DNA of 41,424 nucleotides, taken from Brevundimonas bullata. GTDB taxonomy: Bacteria > Pseudomonadota > Alphaproteobacteria > Caulobacterales > Caulobacteraceae. This document shows positions 1 to 11,974 of the stretch, piece by piece. The translations under genes were made by a program, and so were the position numbers. The stretch's first letter is position 1. Each line of letters starts with the position of its first letter. The notes under the pieces were generated by a model. It had not been told where the DNA came from. It saw only the letters and a list, made by a program, of their open reading frames with translations, and did no database searches. The DNA lies in the NCBI RefSeq assembly GCF_003350205.1, contig NZ_QLLC01000027.1:1-41424 (forward strand), written 5' to 3'.

Positions 1-88
1 CCTTCAGACCATGACGCTTGAGGCGTCGCCCCAAGACCTAAGTCTCCAGCGTGCGAGCGCCAAAGCTCCTGCCTACACCCCCACCCAA

Positions 89-111
89 CCCTCCCCCCTC
101 GAGGGGGAGGG
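89..111. repeat. GC-rich palindrome upstream of metH
   Basis: A near-perfect palindrome of C-runs and G-runs centred on CTCGAG lies just before the ribosome binding region of the first metH gene. It resembles the CTCCCCC-type repeats near 34.05-34.22 kb, so it is probably a member of a dispersed intergenic repeat family and not a metH-specific operator. It could form a hairpin in the 5' leader. Confidence 0.5.
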
Positions 112-129
112 CTTCGGAAGAGTCTGCGT

Positions 130-1212
130 ATGACCCGCCAAGACCGTATCGCCGCCCTGCACGCGGCGGCCAAGGAACGCGTCCTGGTCCTCGACGGGTC
201 CTGGGGCGTCATGATCCAGCGACGCGGGCTGGAGGAGGCTGACTTCCGCGGCGACCGCTTCGTCGCGGCCAACGGCTATGATGAAAAGCATCAGATGAAG
301 GGGAACAACGACATCCTCTGCATCACCCGCCCCGACATCATTTCCGACCTGCATGACCAGTATTACGGCGCGGGCGCGGACATCAGCGAGACCAACACCT
401 TCTCCGGCACGGTGCTGGCCCAGGACGACTACCACCTGGACGCCCAGGCCGTCTGGGACATCAATCTGGAAGGCGCCCGGCTGGCCCGCGCCGCCGCCGA
501 CCGCTGGACCGCCAAGGAGCCGCACAAGCCGCGCTTCGCCGCCGGCTCCATCGGCCCGCTGACCAAGATGCTGTCCATGTCGTCGGACGTGAACGATCCC
601 GGCGCGCGGAGCGTGACCTTCGATCAGGTCTATGAGGCCTATCGTCATCAGGTGAAGGCCCTGAACGAGGGCGGCGTCGACCTCTATCTGATCGAAACCA
701 TCACCGACACGCTGAACTGCAAGGCCTGTATCAAGGCCATCAAGGACCTTGAGGACGAGGGCCTGCCCGCCCTGCCCATCTGGATTTCCGGCACCATCAC
801 CGACCGTTCGGGTCGGACGCTGAGCGGCCAGACCGCCGAAGCCTTCTGGAACAGCGTGCGCCACGCCAAACCGTTTGCGGTGGGCTTCAACTGCGCCCTC
901 GGCGCCGACCTGATGCGCCCCTTCATCGCCGAACTGAGCCGCGTCGCCGACACCCTGGTCGCCGCCTATCCCAACGCGGGTCTGCCCAACGCCATGGGCC
1001 AGTACGATGAACAGCCGCACGAAACCGCCCACTTCATCGAGGAATGGGCCGCCTCGGGCCTGGTCAACATTGTCGGCGGCTGCTGCGGCACCACCCCCGA
1101 CCACATCAGGCACGTCGCCGAAGAAGTCGCCCCGCTGAAGCCGCGCCAAATCCCTGAACGCCCGGTGGCTATGCGCCTGTCGGGGCTGGAACCCTTCGAG
1201 CTGGTGGCCTGA
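130..1212 (+). CDS. metH: Methionine synthase, homocysteine-binding half (split MetH, N-terminal part)
   Basis: This is the homocysteine S-methyltransferase domain of cobalamin-dependent methionine synthase as a free 360-residue protein. It would bind homocysteine through zinc and accept the methyl group from methylcobalamin on the partner encoded downstream. The zinc ligands are visible: Cys255 in the NCALG motif and Cys318-Cys319 in GGCCGTT. An early DGSWGVMIQ motif is typical of the fold's first strand. The ATG at 130 has a GGAAGAG purine stretch about 8 nt upstream. A split MetH is usual in Caulobacterales (family knowledge). The next ORF begins one base after the stop, so the genes form an operon, but that next ORF is not the metH partner, which starts 0.5 kb on. 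Expected location is the cytoplasm. Confidence 0.95.
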   Translation: MTRQDRIAALHAAAKERVLVLDGSWGVMIQRRGLEEADFRGDRFVAANGYDEKHQMKGNNDILCITRPDIISDLHDQYYGAGADISETNTFSGTVLAQDDYHLDAQAVWDINLEGARLARAAADRWTAKEPHKPRFAAGSIGPLTKMLSMSSDVNDPGARSVTFDQVYEAYRHQVKALNEGGVDLYLIETITDTLNCKACIKAIKDLEDEGLPALPIWISGTITDRSGRTLSGQTAEAFWNSVRHAKPFAVGFNCALGADLMRPFIAELSRVADTLVAAYPNAGLPNAMGQYDEQPHETAHFIEEWAASGLVNIVGGCCGTTPDHIRHVAEEVAPLKPRQIPERPVAMRLSGLEPFELVA

Positions 1213-1213
1213 A

Positions 1214-1731
1214 ATGTGGGTATCACAGACATACTTGGCAAACGTCGAGCCAGGGCAGGGCTGCTTCGTCTATTACCTCTTCGAGGATTACTCTCGAGAG
1301 CAAACTGAAATTACCAAAAAAGCAACAAACAGGCTTAGGGAATTCGGTAAAAGATTCGGAAATGACGCTGCATTTTTTGCGCCGGACGAAGACTGCCTAA
1401 CGCGCATCAGTGATGAACTTAGATCGACCTTCACCCAAGCATGGTGGGAACTAAGCGGAAAGCTTCCCGGACTAATGGTCGCGCGCAGCCAACTGATTGA
1501 TTTCAAACCAGGCGATGAATTTCTGTACCTCCCTATCGGGAAGACGGAAGCCGACATGGAACTTTCCTTCAAGCGGCTCTCAGAGGTTCTCCTTGAAGTT
1601 CGAGCATTGAGGCACGTGCCGCCAAAGCTACAACGCCCCCCCTCATTCATCGACGCTGTGTGGGACCGAGTAACGATCGAGCCCAGCTTCTTTGGCCTCA
1701 AGCTGCGATTGAAATCGCCGAAAAGAAACTG

Positions 1732-1732
<1 letters not shown>
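1214..1732 (+). CDS. Hypothetical protein inserted between the two metH halves
   Basis: The product is 172 residues and I do not recognise its family. It is mixed alpha/beta in look, rich in aromatic and charged residues, with no signal peptide, no membrane segment and no obvious catalytic motif. The ATG follows the upstream metH stop by one base, and its own TGA overlaps the next metH ATG in the form TGATG, so all three genes look translationally coupled. Its DNA is clearly richer in A and T than both neighbours, with codons such as AAA, ACA and ATT that are rare in the flanking metH genes, which suggests acquisition by transfer. It is an open frame over its whole length, so it is probably expressed with the operon. 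A role in methionine metabolism is not supported by anything in the sequence. Confidence 0.65.
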
Positions 1733-4398
<2,666 letters not shown>

Positions 4399-5020
4399 CA
4401 AAGGCCACGAACAATAGGGCGGCAACCACAAATTCATCTCGAGCCGCAAACCGTTTCAGGGCATTTAGACCTGCGAAACATTAGGCCACAGATTTATAGT
4501 CTAGTTTTCCAGATCGAACTTGAGTGATTCACTATCCTTGCTTTTGAGCGATAAGTTGAGGACGGCGCAGATTTGATCTGACGGATTTCGAGCAGCCTGA
4601 CCCAGCCCTTGCTTCCGAACAAGCCGCGCAGGGTGCGAACTGCATCATCTGGAAATGACCGGCGCGCCGTGGGCGGACATCCCGGATTACTATGGGCCGC
4701 ACGACGTTCGTAAATCACTTCAATCGCGAACGTATCATCGACTTCTGGCTGCCGTTTCAATAGCTCATGGCGGCGAAATCTAGGTGTTCGCCCGTCGTCC
4801 ATCCGCGTGCATCAGCAAACCGCCAACGCCAAAAAGAAGACCGATCCGGTTGCATGGGTCGTTCGCACGGCAGCCTGACGACTAATATCCACGCCCTGGT
4901 CGGTGCTAACAGTCTACGGATCGCACTCAAGCTGATCCAAGGCCAAGTTCACGACGGATGCTCCGGCCCAAGTCATACTGGACACGTTAAGGGCCGGGCG
5001 ACATCATTCACAGCATCCGC
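4399..5020. other. Gene-poor, AT-richer stretch
   Basis: About 620 bases between metH and the receptor terminator. Two ORFs of 102 codons exist on opposite strands (4494-4802 minus, 4767-5075 plus), but neither has a good ribosome binding site, recognisable motif or coding-like composition. The base composition is lower in G and C than the metH side. It may be a decayed gene or insertion remnant; I see no inverted-repeat ends or target duplications that would prove this. Confidence 0.4.
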
Positions 5021-5057
5021 AAAAGAAAGGGCGGCAGATCGAAAGATCTGCCGCCCC
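5021..5057 (-). terminator. Intrinsic terminator of the TonB-dependent receptor gene
   Basis: A perfect 12-bp stem (5029-5040 with 5045-5056) closed by a 4-base GAAA/TTTC loop, followed on the minus strand by a T-rich tract (CTTTCTTTT). It lies 22 bases past the stop codon of the receptor and is oriented to terminate it. Confidence 0.9.
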
Positions 5058-5078
5058 AACTCAATAACCTTCTAGACT

Positions 5079-8054
5079 TTAGAAGGCGTAACGGAGACCA
5101 AAGCGGATGCTCCGCGGCGCTTGATAGGAACGCGCCATCCCGTAATAGGGCGAGCGCGCAGTCATTACGTTCCCCGAAGTACGGATCAGACCCTGCTCGA
5201 CAACACGGGTGGCCGTGTCGCCATCGAACAGGTTGAACACGTCAACAGAGGCCGTGAGCTTGCCAGAAGGCGAATCCATCACGGTGTAGGCGATGTTCAG
5301 ATCAACCTGATAGGTCCAGTCAGTTTCACCCTGCGAACCGCGCGGCGTTTGGATTGAAGCGTTATTCTCACCAAACGGGCAGTACCAACCCGACGGAGTT
5401 CCCACTTGAGGAGCGAGCGGGTCGACCGAGAGCGGCACACGTCCAATGCAGCCATATTTGCGACCGGATTGAGCCGTGAAGCTAGCACCGATGTTGAAAC
5501 CATCAGCAGGCATCCAGTTACCATACGCCTTGAAAGTATGGGCATGGTGATTTGGCAGATAGCCATACGAGCCAAGCTGATTGGCGACGTGGTCGTAGTC
5601 TTGGGTCAGAGAGGTATCAGTTTGACCGATGTCAGACTTCACAGCGCCTTCATAGTTCCCCTTGGATTGAGCAAGAGTATAAGAACCCGCCAGGCCCCAA
5701 ACACCATCAAACTCACGGCGGAAGGTGAACTCAAGCGCCTTGTAAGTGCGCTCAACCTCATCAAAGCCCAAGTCTTCTGCGGTCAGATTGATCGTCTGCG
5801 GATTATAGGCTGGGTTAGCGACGCCTGCTGCATCCGTACGCGTATCGCCTTCCAGATCGATGAAGACAGTTGCGCCATCACCCGGGTTGAACAAGACGTA
5901 GGGGAACAGAGAAGCGAAGTCGGCGTCACCCGGTCCCGATTGACCGCAGGCGGTGTTGGTCCGAACGCAGTAGCGAACGATCGCATCCCCGATAGCGGTG
6001 TCTTCAATCGCGCTTTCGAGATTCCGATAGATACCACGCACCCCAACCGACCAGTCAGCAAACCGACCATCGATGAAGCTGTGCTCATATCCCAGGATGA
6101 ACTCGCGCTCATACATAGGCTTCAGGTCAGCTTCGGTGACCGCTCGCGGATCCGGTGCACCAGGAGGGCTCAGGTAATCCAGTTGGAGCAGCGACCCATA
6201 TGTCGGATAGCCATTTGCATCGAGGACGACGTTGCCGGAACCATCACGTGTCGGCCCGGTGTAATAGGCGTCGGTATAGATTTCGCCGGAAGACGCGCGG
6301 ATGGAGGTATTAGTAGCGATGGGGAGATAATAATCGCCTATTGAACCATAAACCCGGTCCACTTTATTGCCGAAGGGATCCCAGTTGAAACCAAGGCGAG
6401 GAGCCCATTGATCCTTCAGGTCGATGTAAGCTTCCCCATCGACATTGTTATAGGTGTACTGATCATTACGGACACCCAACTGAACGCTGAAGTTATCCGT
6501 GATGTCCCACGAGTCCTGAATGTAGAAAGCGGACTGTTCTGCGGTGAAAACACCATTATTGGCGAAGGTCACAATGTTGAGGCAGCCTTGCCCCGCCGCC
6601 GCAATCCCGGCGCACTGAGCAGCAGTCAGAACATTATAAAGCGCTCCGCCCGAATAAGCGCTCTCTGCGCTGCTCGTCAGATCTTCACGGTCATAGCCGA
6701 CACGAACGTGATGATCCCCAAACAGATTGAAGTAGAAATCTGCATCAACACGATAGGTTTCACGAATGTCTTCGCCAGCATCCGAATAAAGAGGATCAGT
6801 AATGCCCGTCAGTCCTGCACCAGTCGTCGCGCTATAGGTACGAGTCTGGCTTTCCGTCGTTGATTCATCGTTCAGGAACGTCGCTTCGATACGATGGTTC
6901 GGGTTGATGACGAAGTCGAGCTTCAGGCCCCAACGAGGGTCATCATACGACGATATGGCCTGGCTATAGTTAGCGCCTGGCGTGATAGCTCCCGTGGCCT
7001 GATTATAGGCGAAAGCGCGTGAATAGGCACCCTCAGACTTCACATCACGTACGTTGTACGTACCGAAGAAGAAGAGATGGTCTTTAATGATCGGACCGCC
7101 CAGGAAGGCCGTGTAGTCGGCAACTTCGCTGTACGAGTACTGGTTGTAGACCTCTGTACCAGCAGAATTGTTGCCGCCTTGAGTGTACGACGTGCCACGC
7201 GAAGCACGAAGTTTATCGGGCGTATAGAAAACGCTTAAACCACCCGTGAACTCATTGGTACCCGAACGGGTCACGATGTTAACCACGCCGCCCGTGCCGC
7301 GACCGAATTCAGCCTGATAGCCACCCGTCTTGGTTTCAATCGTCTGGATGAACTCGAACGGTACTTCGCCGTAACCCAGGAAGCTGCGCTGGTCGGTGAC
7401 GTTCAAGCCGTTGATATAGTAAACGCTTTCAGCGGCCGAGGTGCCCGACAGGGACACCAAGCCCTGATTACGACGCGAACTAGCGCCAATCGAAGCGTCT
7501 GGAGCGCTCGCGCCCGGTGTGAACAGAGTCACTGCGTTGATGCTGCGCCCAACCGGCACGCGCTCAGCGAGGTCTTGAACGCTGACGGTCAAGCCAGTGT
7601 CTGTAGCATTGAAGTCTTGAACGCGACGAGCGGTAACAACCACGTCGGACAATTCGGTAGCATCCGAAGAACCAGCCGCGCGCAGAGTAAAGGCATAGGA
7701 CGCGCCACCGGGCGCAACCGTCGCGCGCTGCGTCGACGTATCATAGCCAGACTGACTGATAGTGATCTCGTAGTTGCCGATCGCAAGGGCGGGCATCCGG
7801 AACGAGCCGTTGGCGTCAGTCGTCGCCGTTCGCACGGTGCCTTGCGCGGAGGTAGCGGAAACCGCTGCACCCGCTATCGGAGCGCCAGAACCATCAGTGA
7901 CGTTCCCGGTGAGCACGCCGCTGGTGTAGTCCTGCGCAACCGCTGCCGAGGGCGCTGCGAGCATGGTGGCTGAAACAGCCGTGAGCGCCATGAGCGCGGT
8001 GCCGCCGATCATCGTCGACTGCAATAAGCGCTGGCGAATAGTCCTAATGTTCAA
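5079..8054 (-). CDS. TonB-dependent receptor with N-terminal carboxypeptidase-regulatory-like domain
   Basis: A 991-residue outer-membrane receptor that would take up an unidentified large substrate using TonB energy. A signal peptide ends near the AAPSAAVAQ sequence. Next comes a carboxypeptidase-regulatory-like (CarboxypepD_reg/Oar-type) beta-sandwich of about 85 residues, starting at GVLTGNVTDGSGAPIAGA. The plug follows, with a VVVTARR TonB-box-like segment and the FGRGTGGVVNIVTRSG motif. A long beta-barrel then ends in a terminal Phe (RFGLRYAF), as expected for BamA recognition. I chose the TTG at 8052-8054 because an AGGAGG site lies 6 nt upstream; a TTG 45 nt further upstream lacks one. 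Base composition is distinctly less GC-rich than most neighbours. No transport partners flank it, so the substrate cannot be inferred. Confidence 0.93.
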   Translation of the reverse strand: MNIRTIRQRLLQSTMIGGTALMALTAVSATMLAAPSAAVAQDYTSGVLTGNVTDGSGAPIAGAAVSATSAQGTVRTATTDANGSFRMPALAIGNYEITISQSGYDTSTQRATVAPGGASYAFTLRAAGSSDATELSDVVVTARRVQDFNATDTGLTVSVQDLAERVPVGRSINAVTLFTPGASAPDASIGASSRRNQGLVSLSGTSAAESVYYINGLNVTDQRSFLGYGEVPFEFIQTIETKTGGYQAEFGRGTGGVVNIVTRSGTNEFTGGLSVFYTPDKLRASRGTSYTQGGNNSAGTEVYNQYSYSEVADYTAFLGGPIIKDHLFFFGTYNVRDVKSEGAYSRAFAYNQATGAITPGANYSQAISSYDDPRWGLKLDFVINPNHRIEATFLNDESTTESQTRTYSATTGAGLTGITDPLYSDAGEDIRETYRVDADFYFNLFGDHHVRVGYDREDLTSSAESAYSGGALYNVLTAAQCAGIAAAGQGCLNIVTFANNGVFTAEQSAFYIQDSWDITDNFSVQLGVRNDQYTYNNVDGEAYIDLKDQWAPRLGFNWDPFGNKVDRVYGSIGDYYLPIATNTSIRASSGEIYTDAYYTGPTRDGSGNVVLDANGYPTYGSLLQLDYLSPPGAPDPRAVTEADLKPMYEREFILGYEHSFIDGRFADWSVGVRGIYRNLESAIEDTAIGDAIVRYCVRTNTACGQSGPGDADFASLFPYVLFNPGDGATVFIDLEGDTRTDAAGVANPAYNPQTINLTAEDLGFDEVERTYKALEFTFRREFDGVWGLAGSYTLAQSKGNYEGAVKSDIGQTDTSLTQDYDHVANQLGSYGYLPNHHAHTFKAYGNWMPADGFNIGASFTAQSGRKYGCIGRVPLSVDPLAPQVGTPSGWYCPFGENNASIQTPRGSQGETDWTYQVDLNIAYTVMDSPSGKLTASVDVFNLFDGDTATRVVEQGLIRTSGNVMTARSPYYGMARSYQAPRSIRFGLRYAF

Positions 8055-8060
8055 AATCAA

Positions 8061-8067
8061 TCCTCCT
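8061..8067 (-). promoter_or_regulatory. Ribosome binding site that fixes the TTG start of the receptor
   Basis: A consensus AGGAGGA on the minus strand, 6 nt before TTG at 8052-8054. It decides between this start and the longer TTG start at 8099, which has no purine-rich site. Confidence 0.8.
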
Positions 8068-8281
8068 AGTAGCTGCGAACCATGCTGGAGCTTCGCCAAT
8101 GCGGGTTAACAGCCACAGCTATCGAAAGCCCCCATGCTCACGACTAGGATATCGTAGCGACGTCATCGCCAGATCGCACTGAAATTACTTAGTAACAACA
8201 TTTTCGGCTTCGTATTGTCGCATGATCGCCACAGTTATAGCTAAACTGCTGCAATTGCTGACATATTTTGGATATAGAATT

Positions 8282-8683
8282 ATGAAATCCCTCAATCATG
8301 CCACATTTGTCGCCGGCCAGATCACCCACGACGACTTGAGCGCCGCCGCCGAGGCCAATGTGAAGGTCCTGGTGAATCACCGGACGCCCGGCGAGGAGCT
8401 CGGCCAGCCGTCGTCGGAGAACATAGTGGCGATGGCTGCGGACGCGGGCATGCGGTACCTCGAAATCCCTGTGGCCGGCATCCCCAGCCACGAGGCTGCG
8501 GTCCTTACTCTGGAAGCCATGGACAGCCTTGAGCCGGGCGAACGGATTCTGATGTTCTGTCGGTCCGGGATGCGTTCGACCGCCGCCTGGGCCATGGCGG
8601 AACGTCTTCGCGGCGCGGACGCTGATGATCTGCGCGCGCAGGCTCTGGCCGCCGGCTACGACCTCAGCCGCCTGCCGCTCTAA
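8282..8683 (+). CDS. DUF442/TIGR01244-family protein with rhodanese-type active-site loop
   Basis: A 133-residue cytoplasmic protein of the family annotated as beta-lactamase-hydrolase-like or TIGR01244 sulfur transferase/phosphatase. The N-terminal FVAGQITHDDL and VNHRTPGEE segments are typical of the family. The loop CRSGMRST, with Cys then Arg five residues later, matches a rhodanese or small phosphatase-like anion-binding loop, making a persulfide or phosphate chemistry plausible. The substrate is unknown. The frame is open upstream to 8222, but the ATG at 8282 begins the family match. The preceding 60 bases are AT-rich and could hold the promoter, divergent from the receptor gene. Confidence 0.85.
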   Translation: MKSLNHATFVAGQITHDDLSAAAEANVKVLVNHRTPGEELGQPSSENIVAMAADAGMRYLEIPVAGIPSHEAAVLTLEAMDSLEPGERILMFCRSGMRSTAAWAMAERLRGADADDLRAQALAAGYDLSRLPL

Positions 8684-8794
8684 AACCAGAAAAGCCGCAG
8701 TTCGGATCACGGCGACGGCGTCTGATGCGTTACAAGCGTTGAAAGCTAGGTCGGGGCCGGTCCGACCGCTGCCGCTCGCCGAGGACGTTCGCCC

Positions 8795-9715
8795 GTGATC
8801 CCCTATGTCCGCCAGTTCGACTTCACCTATGGCCGTCGCGATCAGGTTTCGCCGCTGATCCAGCGGGTCATCGCCGACAATCCGGGGCCTTTCACCTTTA
8901 CAGGCACCGGGACCTACATCGTCGGGCGCGACATGCCGGGCGCCCGCGTGGCGGTTATTGATCCCGGCCCCGAGGACGAGGCGCATCTGCACGCCCTGCT
9001 GCGGGCGCTGAAGGGGCGGACGGTCAGCCATATCCTGGTGACGCACACCCACCGCGACCACGCGCCGCTGTCGCGCGCCCTGGCCGAGGCGGTCGGCGGC
9101 GCCCCCATCCTGGCGGCGAAGCCGCACGGGCCGACGGTCCACGCCTCGGATCAGATGGACCAGGCCGCGATGGACGAGGATGACGACGCCGACTTCAAAG
9201 CCGACGTCATCCTGAGCGACGGCGACAGGACCGAGGGCGACGGCTGGACGCTGGAAGCCATGGCCACGCCGGGCCATGCGTCGAACCACATGGCTTTCGC
9301 CCTGCGCGAGGAGAACGCCCTGTTCAGCGGCGACCACGTTATGGGCTGGTCCACCACGGTCGTCGCCCCGCCTGACGGCGACATGACCGCCTATATGGAC
9401 AGTCTGGACCGGGTGCTGGCGCGCGGCTTCTCGACCCTGTGGCCGACGCACGGCCCGGCCATCACCCAGGTCGCGCCCTTCCTGAAGGCTTATCGCCACC
9501 ACCGGCTGGAGCGCGAGGCCCAGATCATGGCGCGTCTGGCGGCGGGCGACGAGACCATCGCCGAGATGGTCCCGGCCCTCTACGCCGCCGTCGATCCGCG
9601 CCTGTGGCCGGCGGCCAGCCTGTCAGTCCTGGCCCACCTGATCGCCCTGGTCGACAGGGGTCTTGTCGCCGCGACGCCGCAGCCGGTCCTTGAGGCGCGT
9701 TACCGCATCCTTTGA
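8795..9715 (+). CDS. MBL-fold metallo-hydrolase (LACTB2-like)
   Basis: A 306-residue metallo-beta-lactamase-fold hydrolase. The metal-binding motif THTHRDH is present, followed by a later GHASNHMAF histidine and the GDHVMGWSTTVV segment with the bridging Asp. The C-terminal third is a helical tail like that of LACTB2-type hydrolases. The true substrate (thioester, ester or nucleic acid) is not evident. It starts with GTG at 8795, with GAGGA about 9 nt upstream. Its 3' end overlaps the 3' end of the M48 peptidase gene on the opposite strand by about 93 nt, an unusually long convergent overlap. Confidence 0.9.
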   Translation: MIPYVRQFDFTYGRRDQVSPLIQRVIADNPGPFTFTGTGTYIVGRDMPGARVAVIDPGPEDEAHLHALLRALKGRTVSHILVTHTHRDHAPLSRALAEAVGGAPILAAKPHGPTVHASDQMDQAAMDEDDDADFKADVILSDGDRTEGDGWTLEAMATPGHASNHMAFALREENALFSGDHVMGWSTTVVAPPDGDMTAYMDSLDRVLARGFSTLWPTHGPAITQVAPFLKAYRHHRLEREAQIMARLAAGDETIAEMVPALYAAVDPRLWPAASLSVLAHLIALVDRGLVAATPQPVLEARYRIL

Positions 9716-10768
9716 CCCCGCGCCGCAGCTGGCGCGGACCGCGGCCCACTCGGAGGGCGTCAGGGCCGGAGCGCCAGCCTTTTCGTAGGCCCGCGCCCGT
9801 TGGGCCCGCCGGGCGGAGTCCGGGTGGGTCGAGACGAATTCGGCGGCGGTCGCCAGTCGCTTGTCCTCGCCCTCGCCGTGCATCCGCGCGAAGAAGGGCG
9901 CCATGCCCTGCGACGACATCCCTGCGGCGGTCAGCAGCGCCTGGCCTCGCTCATCCGCCTCCAGCTCCGCCTCGCGGCCATAGCGCAGGTCGGTCGCCTG
10001 CCCGGCCAAAAGCACCGCCTGCTGCCCTGCTCCCGTGCCGCCGCCGACCACGGCGTCCAGCAAGAGGCCGACGCCCAGGCTGCGCCAGACCGCCTGCATG
10101 ACGTGGCGCTTCTCGATATGGGCGACTTCGTGGGCCACGACCGCAGCCAGTTCGTCCGGCGTCTCGGCCTCCCGGATCAGGTCGTCCGTGACAAGGACGG
10201 ACCCGCCCGGCAGGGCGAAGGCATTGACGAAGGGGGCCTGAACCGCGCGCACGCGCACGTCGAACGACGTGTCGGACTGCATCGACAGCCGCGTGCCCAA
10301 TTCGTCCAGCACGCCCTGCCCCGCCTCGCCCTCGCAGCGACGGAACATGGCGCCCATCTGGGCGTCGAAGCTGCGGCCCATGTCCTTTTCCATCTGGATG
10401 GGGGTCGCTCGCGCCAGCGGCCCGGCGAAGACCGGCACGCCCCAGAAGACAAAGGCCGTGACCGACAGGCCGGCCGCCGCCAAACCCGCCACCAGACGAA
10501 ACTCTCTGACCCGACCGCGCTTCTCCACGGCGACCGCCGCCGATCCGCCCAGGGCGAGCCAGTCGGCCTCGGTCAGCACCAGACGCGCGTCAGGATCGGA
10601 CGGATGCGACAGCCGGGCCTGATCGCCTTCGCGCACCACCTTCAGCCCGACTTGCGGCCAGAACCGAGCCTGGCCGCCCTCTGCGGCGAAGCGCAGGCCG
10701 TCGTCGATCCACGCGACCTCGACCGTCGAGGGGCGGGCGCTCAGCCCGTCGTGGAACCGCCCCTTCAT
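9623..10768 (-). CDS. M48-family metallopeptidase, membrane anchored
   Basis: A 381-residue M48 zinc peptidase. An N-terminal domain of roughly 90 residues is followed by one transmembrane segment (about residues 93-117). The peptidase domain has the HEVAHIEKRH zinc motif and a downstream ELEADERG segment with the third zinc-ligand Glu. Its likely role is envelope protein quality control or processing in the periplasm or at the membrane face; substrates are unknown. It starts two bases after the stop of the DUF898 gene, so the two are co-transcribed, a known pairing for these families. The last 30 or so residues are basic, run past the usual end of such proteins, and overlap the MBL gene antisense, so the original stop may have been lost. 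Confidence 0.9.
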   Translation of the reverse strand: MKGRFHDGLSARPSTVEVAWIDDGLRFAAEGGQARFWPQVGLKVVREGDQARLSHPSDPDARLVLTEADWLALGGSAAVAVEKRGRVREFRLVAGLAAAGLSVTAFVFWGVPVFAGPLARATPIQMEKDMGRSFDAQMGAMFRRCEGEAGQGVLDELGTRLSMQSDTSFDVRVRAVQAPFVNAFALPGGSVLVTDDLIREAETPDELAAVVAHEVAHIEKRHVMQAVWRSLGVGLLLDAVVGGGTGAGQQAVLLAGQATDLRYGREAELEADERGQALLTAAGMSSQGMAPFFARMHGEGEDKRLATAAEFVSTHPDSARRAQRARAYEKAGAPALTPSEWAAVRASCGAGSKDAVTRLKDRLRRRGDKTPVDQGDQVGQD

Positions 10769-10770
10769 GG

Positions 10771-11922
10771 TCAGATGGCCGAGAAGCCGAAGGCGTCGGC
10801 CAGGCCTTCACCCGACCCCGGCCCCCTGCCCGCCTGCCGCGCCAGATCCAGATGCGCCAGGCCCGCCGAGGTCAGCCGCGACACCATGAAATGGGCCGTG
10901 CGCGCCTGCACCCAGGGGGTCAGAAAGCCGAGCGACAGCAGCAGAGCCGCCATGTTCGACACCGTCAGCCACCACAGCGGCATCGCCTTGACGTCCAGAT
11001 GGAAGCCAGCACCGTCCAGCGTCACGCCTGCGCTGATCGAACGCAACATGGCGGCGTGGAAGGGCGACCAGATCAGCAGGAAGAGCGGCGCCAGGACCAG
11101 CATCATTCCATAGATCCCCAGGGTGAAGCCCAGGCCGGGCGGCTGCCCTTCCGGCGCGTCCATCATGCCAAGGGCGGCGAAAAGGCCGACCATCCCGATA
11201 ACGAAGACCAGATAGCCGACCAAGGTGCCGACCCAACCCAGGGCATACCAGCCGTAGACGCTGACCTTTTCCGCCCGCGCCATGCGGAAACGGATACGGC
11301 GGTCGCCAAAGCGAAGCTCGTCCCACAGTTTTTCCGCCAGCCCGCGCTGCGCCACGGGCCAGAACCAGCCCATCGTCAGCCCGCTGAGGAACAGAGCGCC
11401 AAGGTATTTGAAGCCGTAGCTTCGCGCCGAGCCGCCCAGTCGAAAACGCACCCCGCGCCAGGTCGTACGGCTGGCCATGTAGCGAAAGGCGGTGAAAAGA
11501 CCGAAGCCCCAAAGCCAGAAGAGGCCAAAATAGAGGATCGGATAAAGGACCGCGATCATCGCCGGTCCGCCGAACTGGATCGCGAACACCGTCAGCAGCA
11601 TCGGCAGACCCAGGGCCACCAGGGCCAGCAGGAAGCCGATGAACAGCTCCTTGCCTCGCCCGGTGTATTCAAAGGCGTCGCCGTTCAGCCGCACGCCCTG
11701 CCAGACCCGGCGCCGCACCTCGGTCTTTCCCCAGAAGCGGTAGAGGGTCAGGGTGACGATGTTCAGCAGACCGTTGCGCAGGCTCAGACCCAGGAAGCGC
11801 TTCGGCTGCAAGGTCGACTGGAAGCGCAGGACCTCCCCCGCCTCGAAATCCTGGGGATAGACCCCATGCAGCGGCCCCAGACCGTCATTGATCGGCCCGC
11901 CATCCAGCGTTGCGTCTGTCAT
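10771..11922 (-). CDS. DUF898 (YjgN-family) multi-pass membrane protein
   Basis: A 383-residue inner-membrane protein of the YjgN/DUF898 family. The diagnostic N-terminal region includes FLGLSLRNGLLNIVTLTLY and the FWGKTEVRR motif, followed by a second copy of a similar transmembrane unit. Around eight hydrophobic segments can be seen. The family function is not established. It lies directly upstream of the M48 peptidase in the same transcription unit, which suggests that the membrane protein and peptidase work together. Confidence 0.9.
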   Translation of the reverse strand: MTDATLDGGPINDGLGPLHGVYPQDFEAGEVLRFQSTLQPKRFLGLSLRNGLLNIVTLTLYRFWGKTEVRRRVWQGVRLNGDAFEYTGRGKELFIGFLLALVALGLPMLLTVFAIQFGGPAMIAVLYPILYFGLFWLWGFGLFTAFRYMASRTTWRGVRFRLGGSARSYGFKYLGALFLSGLTMGWFWPVAQRGLAEKLWDELRFGDRRIRFRMARAEKVSVYGWYALGWVGTLVGYLVFVIGMVGLFAALGMMDAPEGQPPGLGFTLGIYGMMLVLAPLFLLIWSPFHAAMLRSISAGVTLDGAGFHLDVKAMPLWWLTVSNMAALLLSLGFLTPWVQARTAHFMVSRLTSAGLAHLDLARQAGRGPGSGEGLADAFGFSAI

Positions 11923-11974
11923 CTAACCCCCCGGTTTTCCTGATCTTACCGGAGCGCGGACGAACAATGCAATC

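Noticed and set aside
4494..4802. 102-codon minus-strand ORF after metH
   Set aside because: No ribosome site, no motif and no coding-like composition; reported only as part of a gene-poor stretch.
8215..8281. Sigma-70 promoter for the DUF442 gene
   Set aside because: AT-rich with GCTAAAC and TTGTCG elements, but the spacing does not fit the consensus well enough to call.
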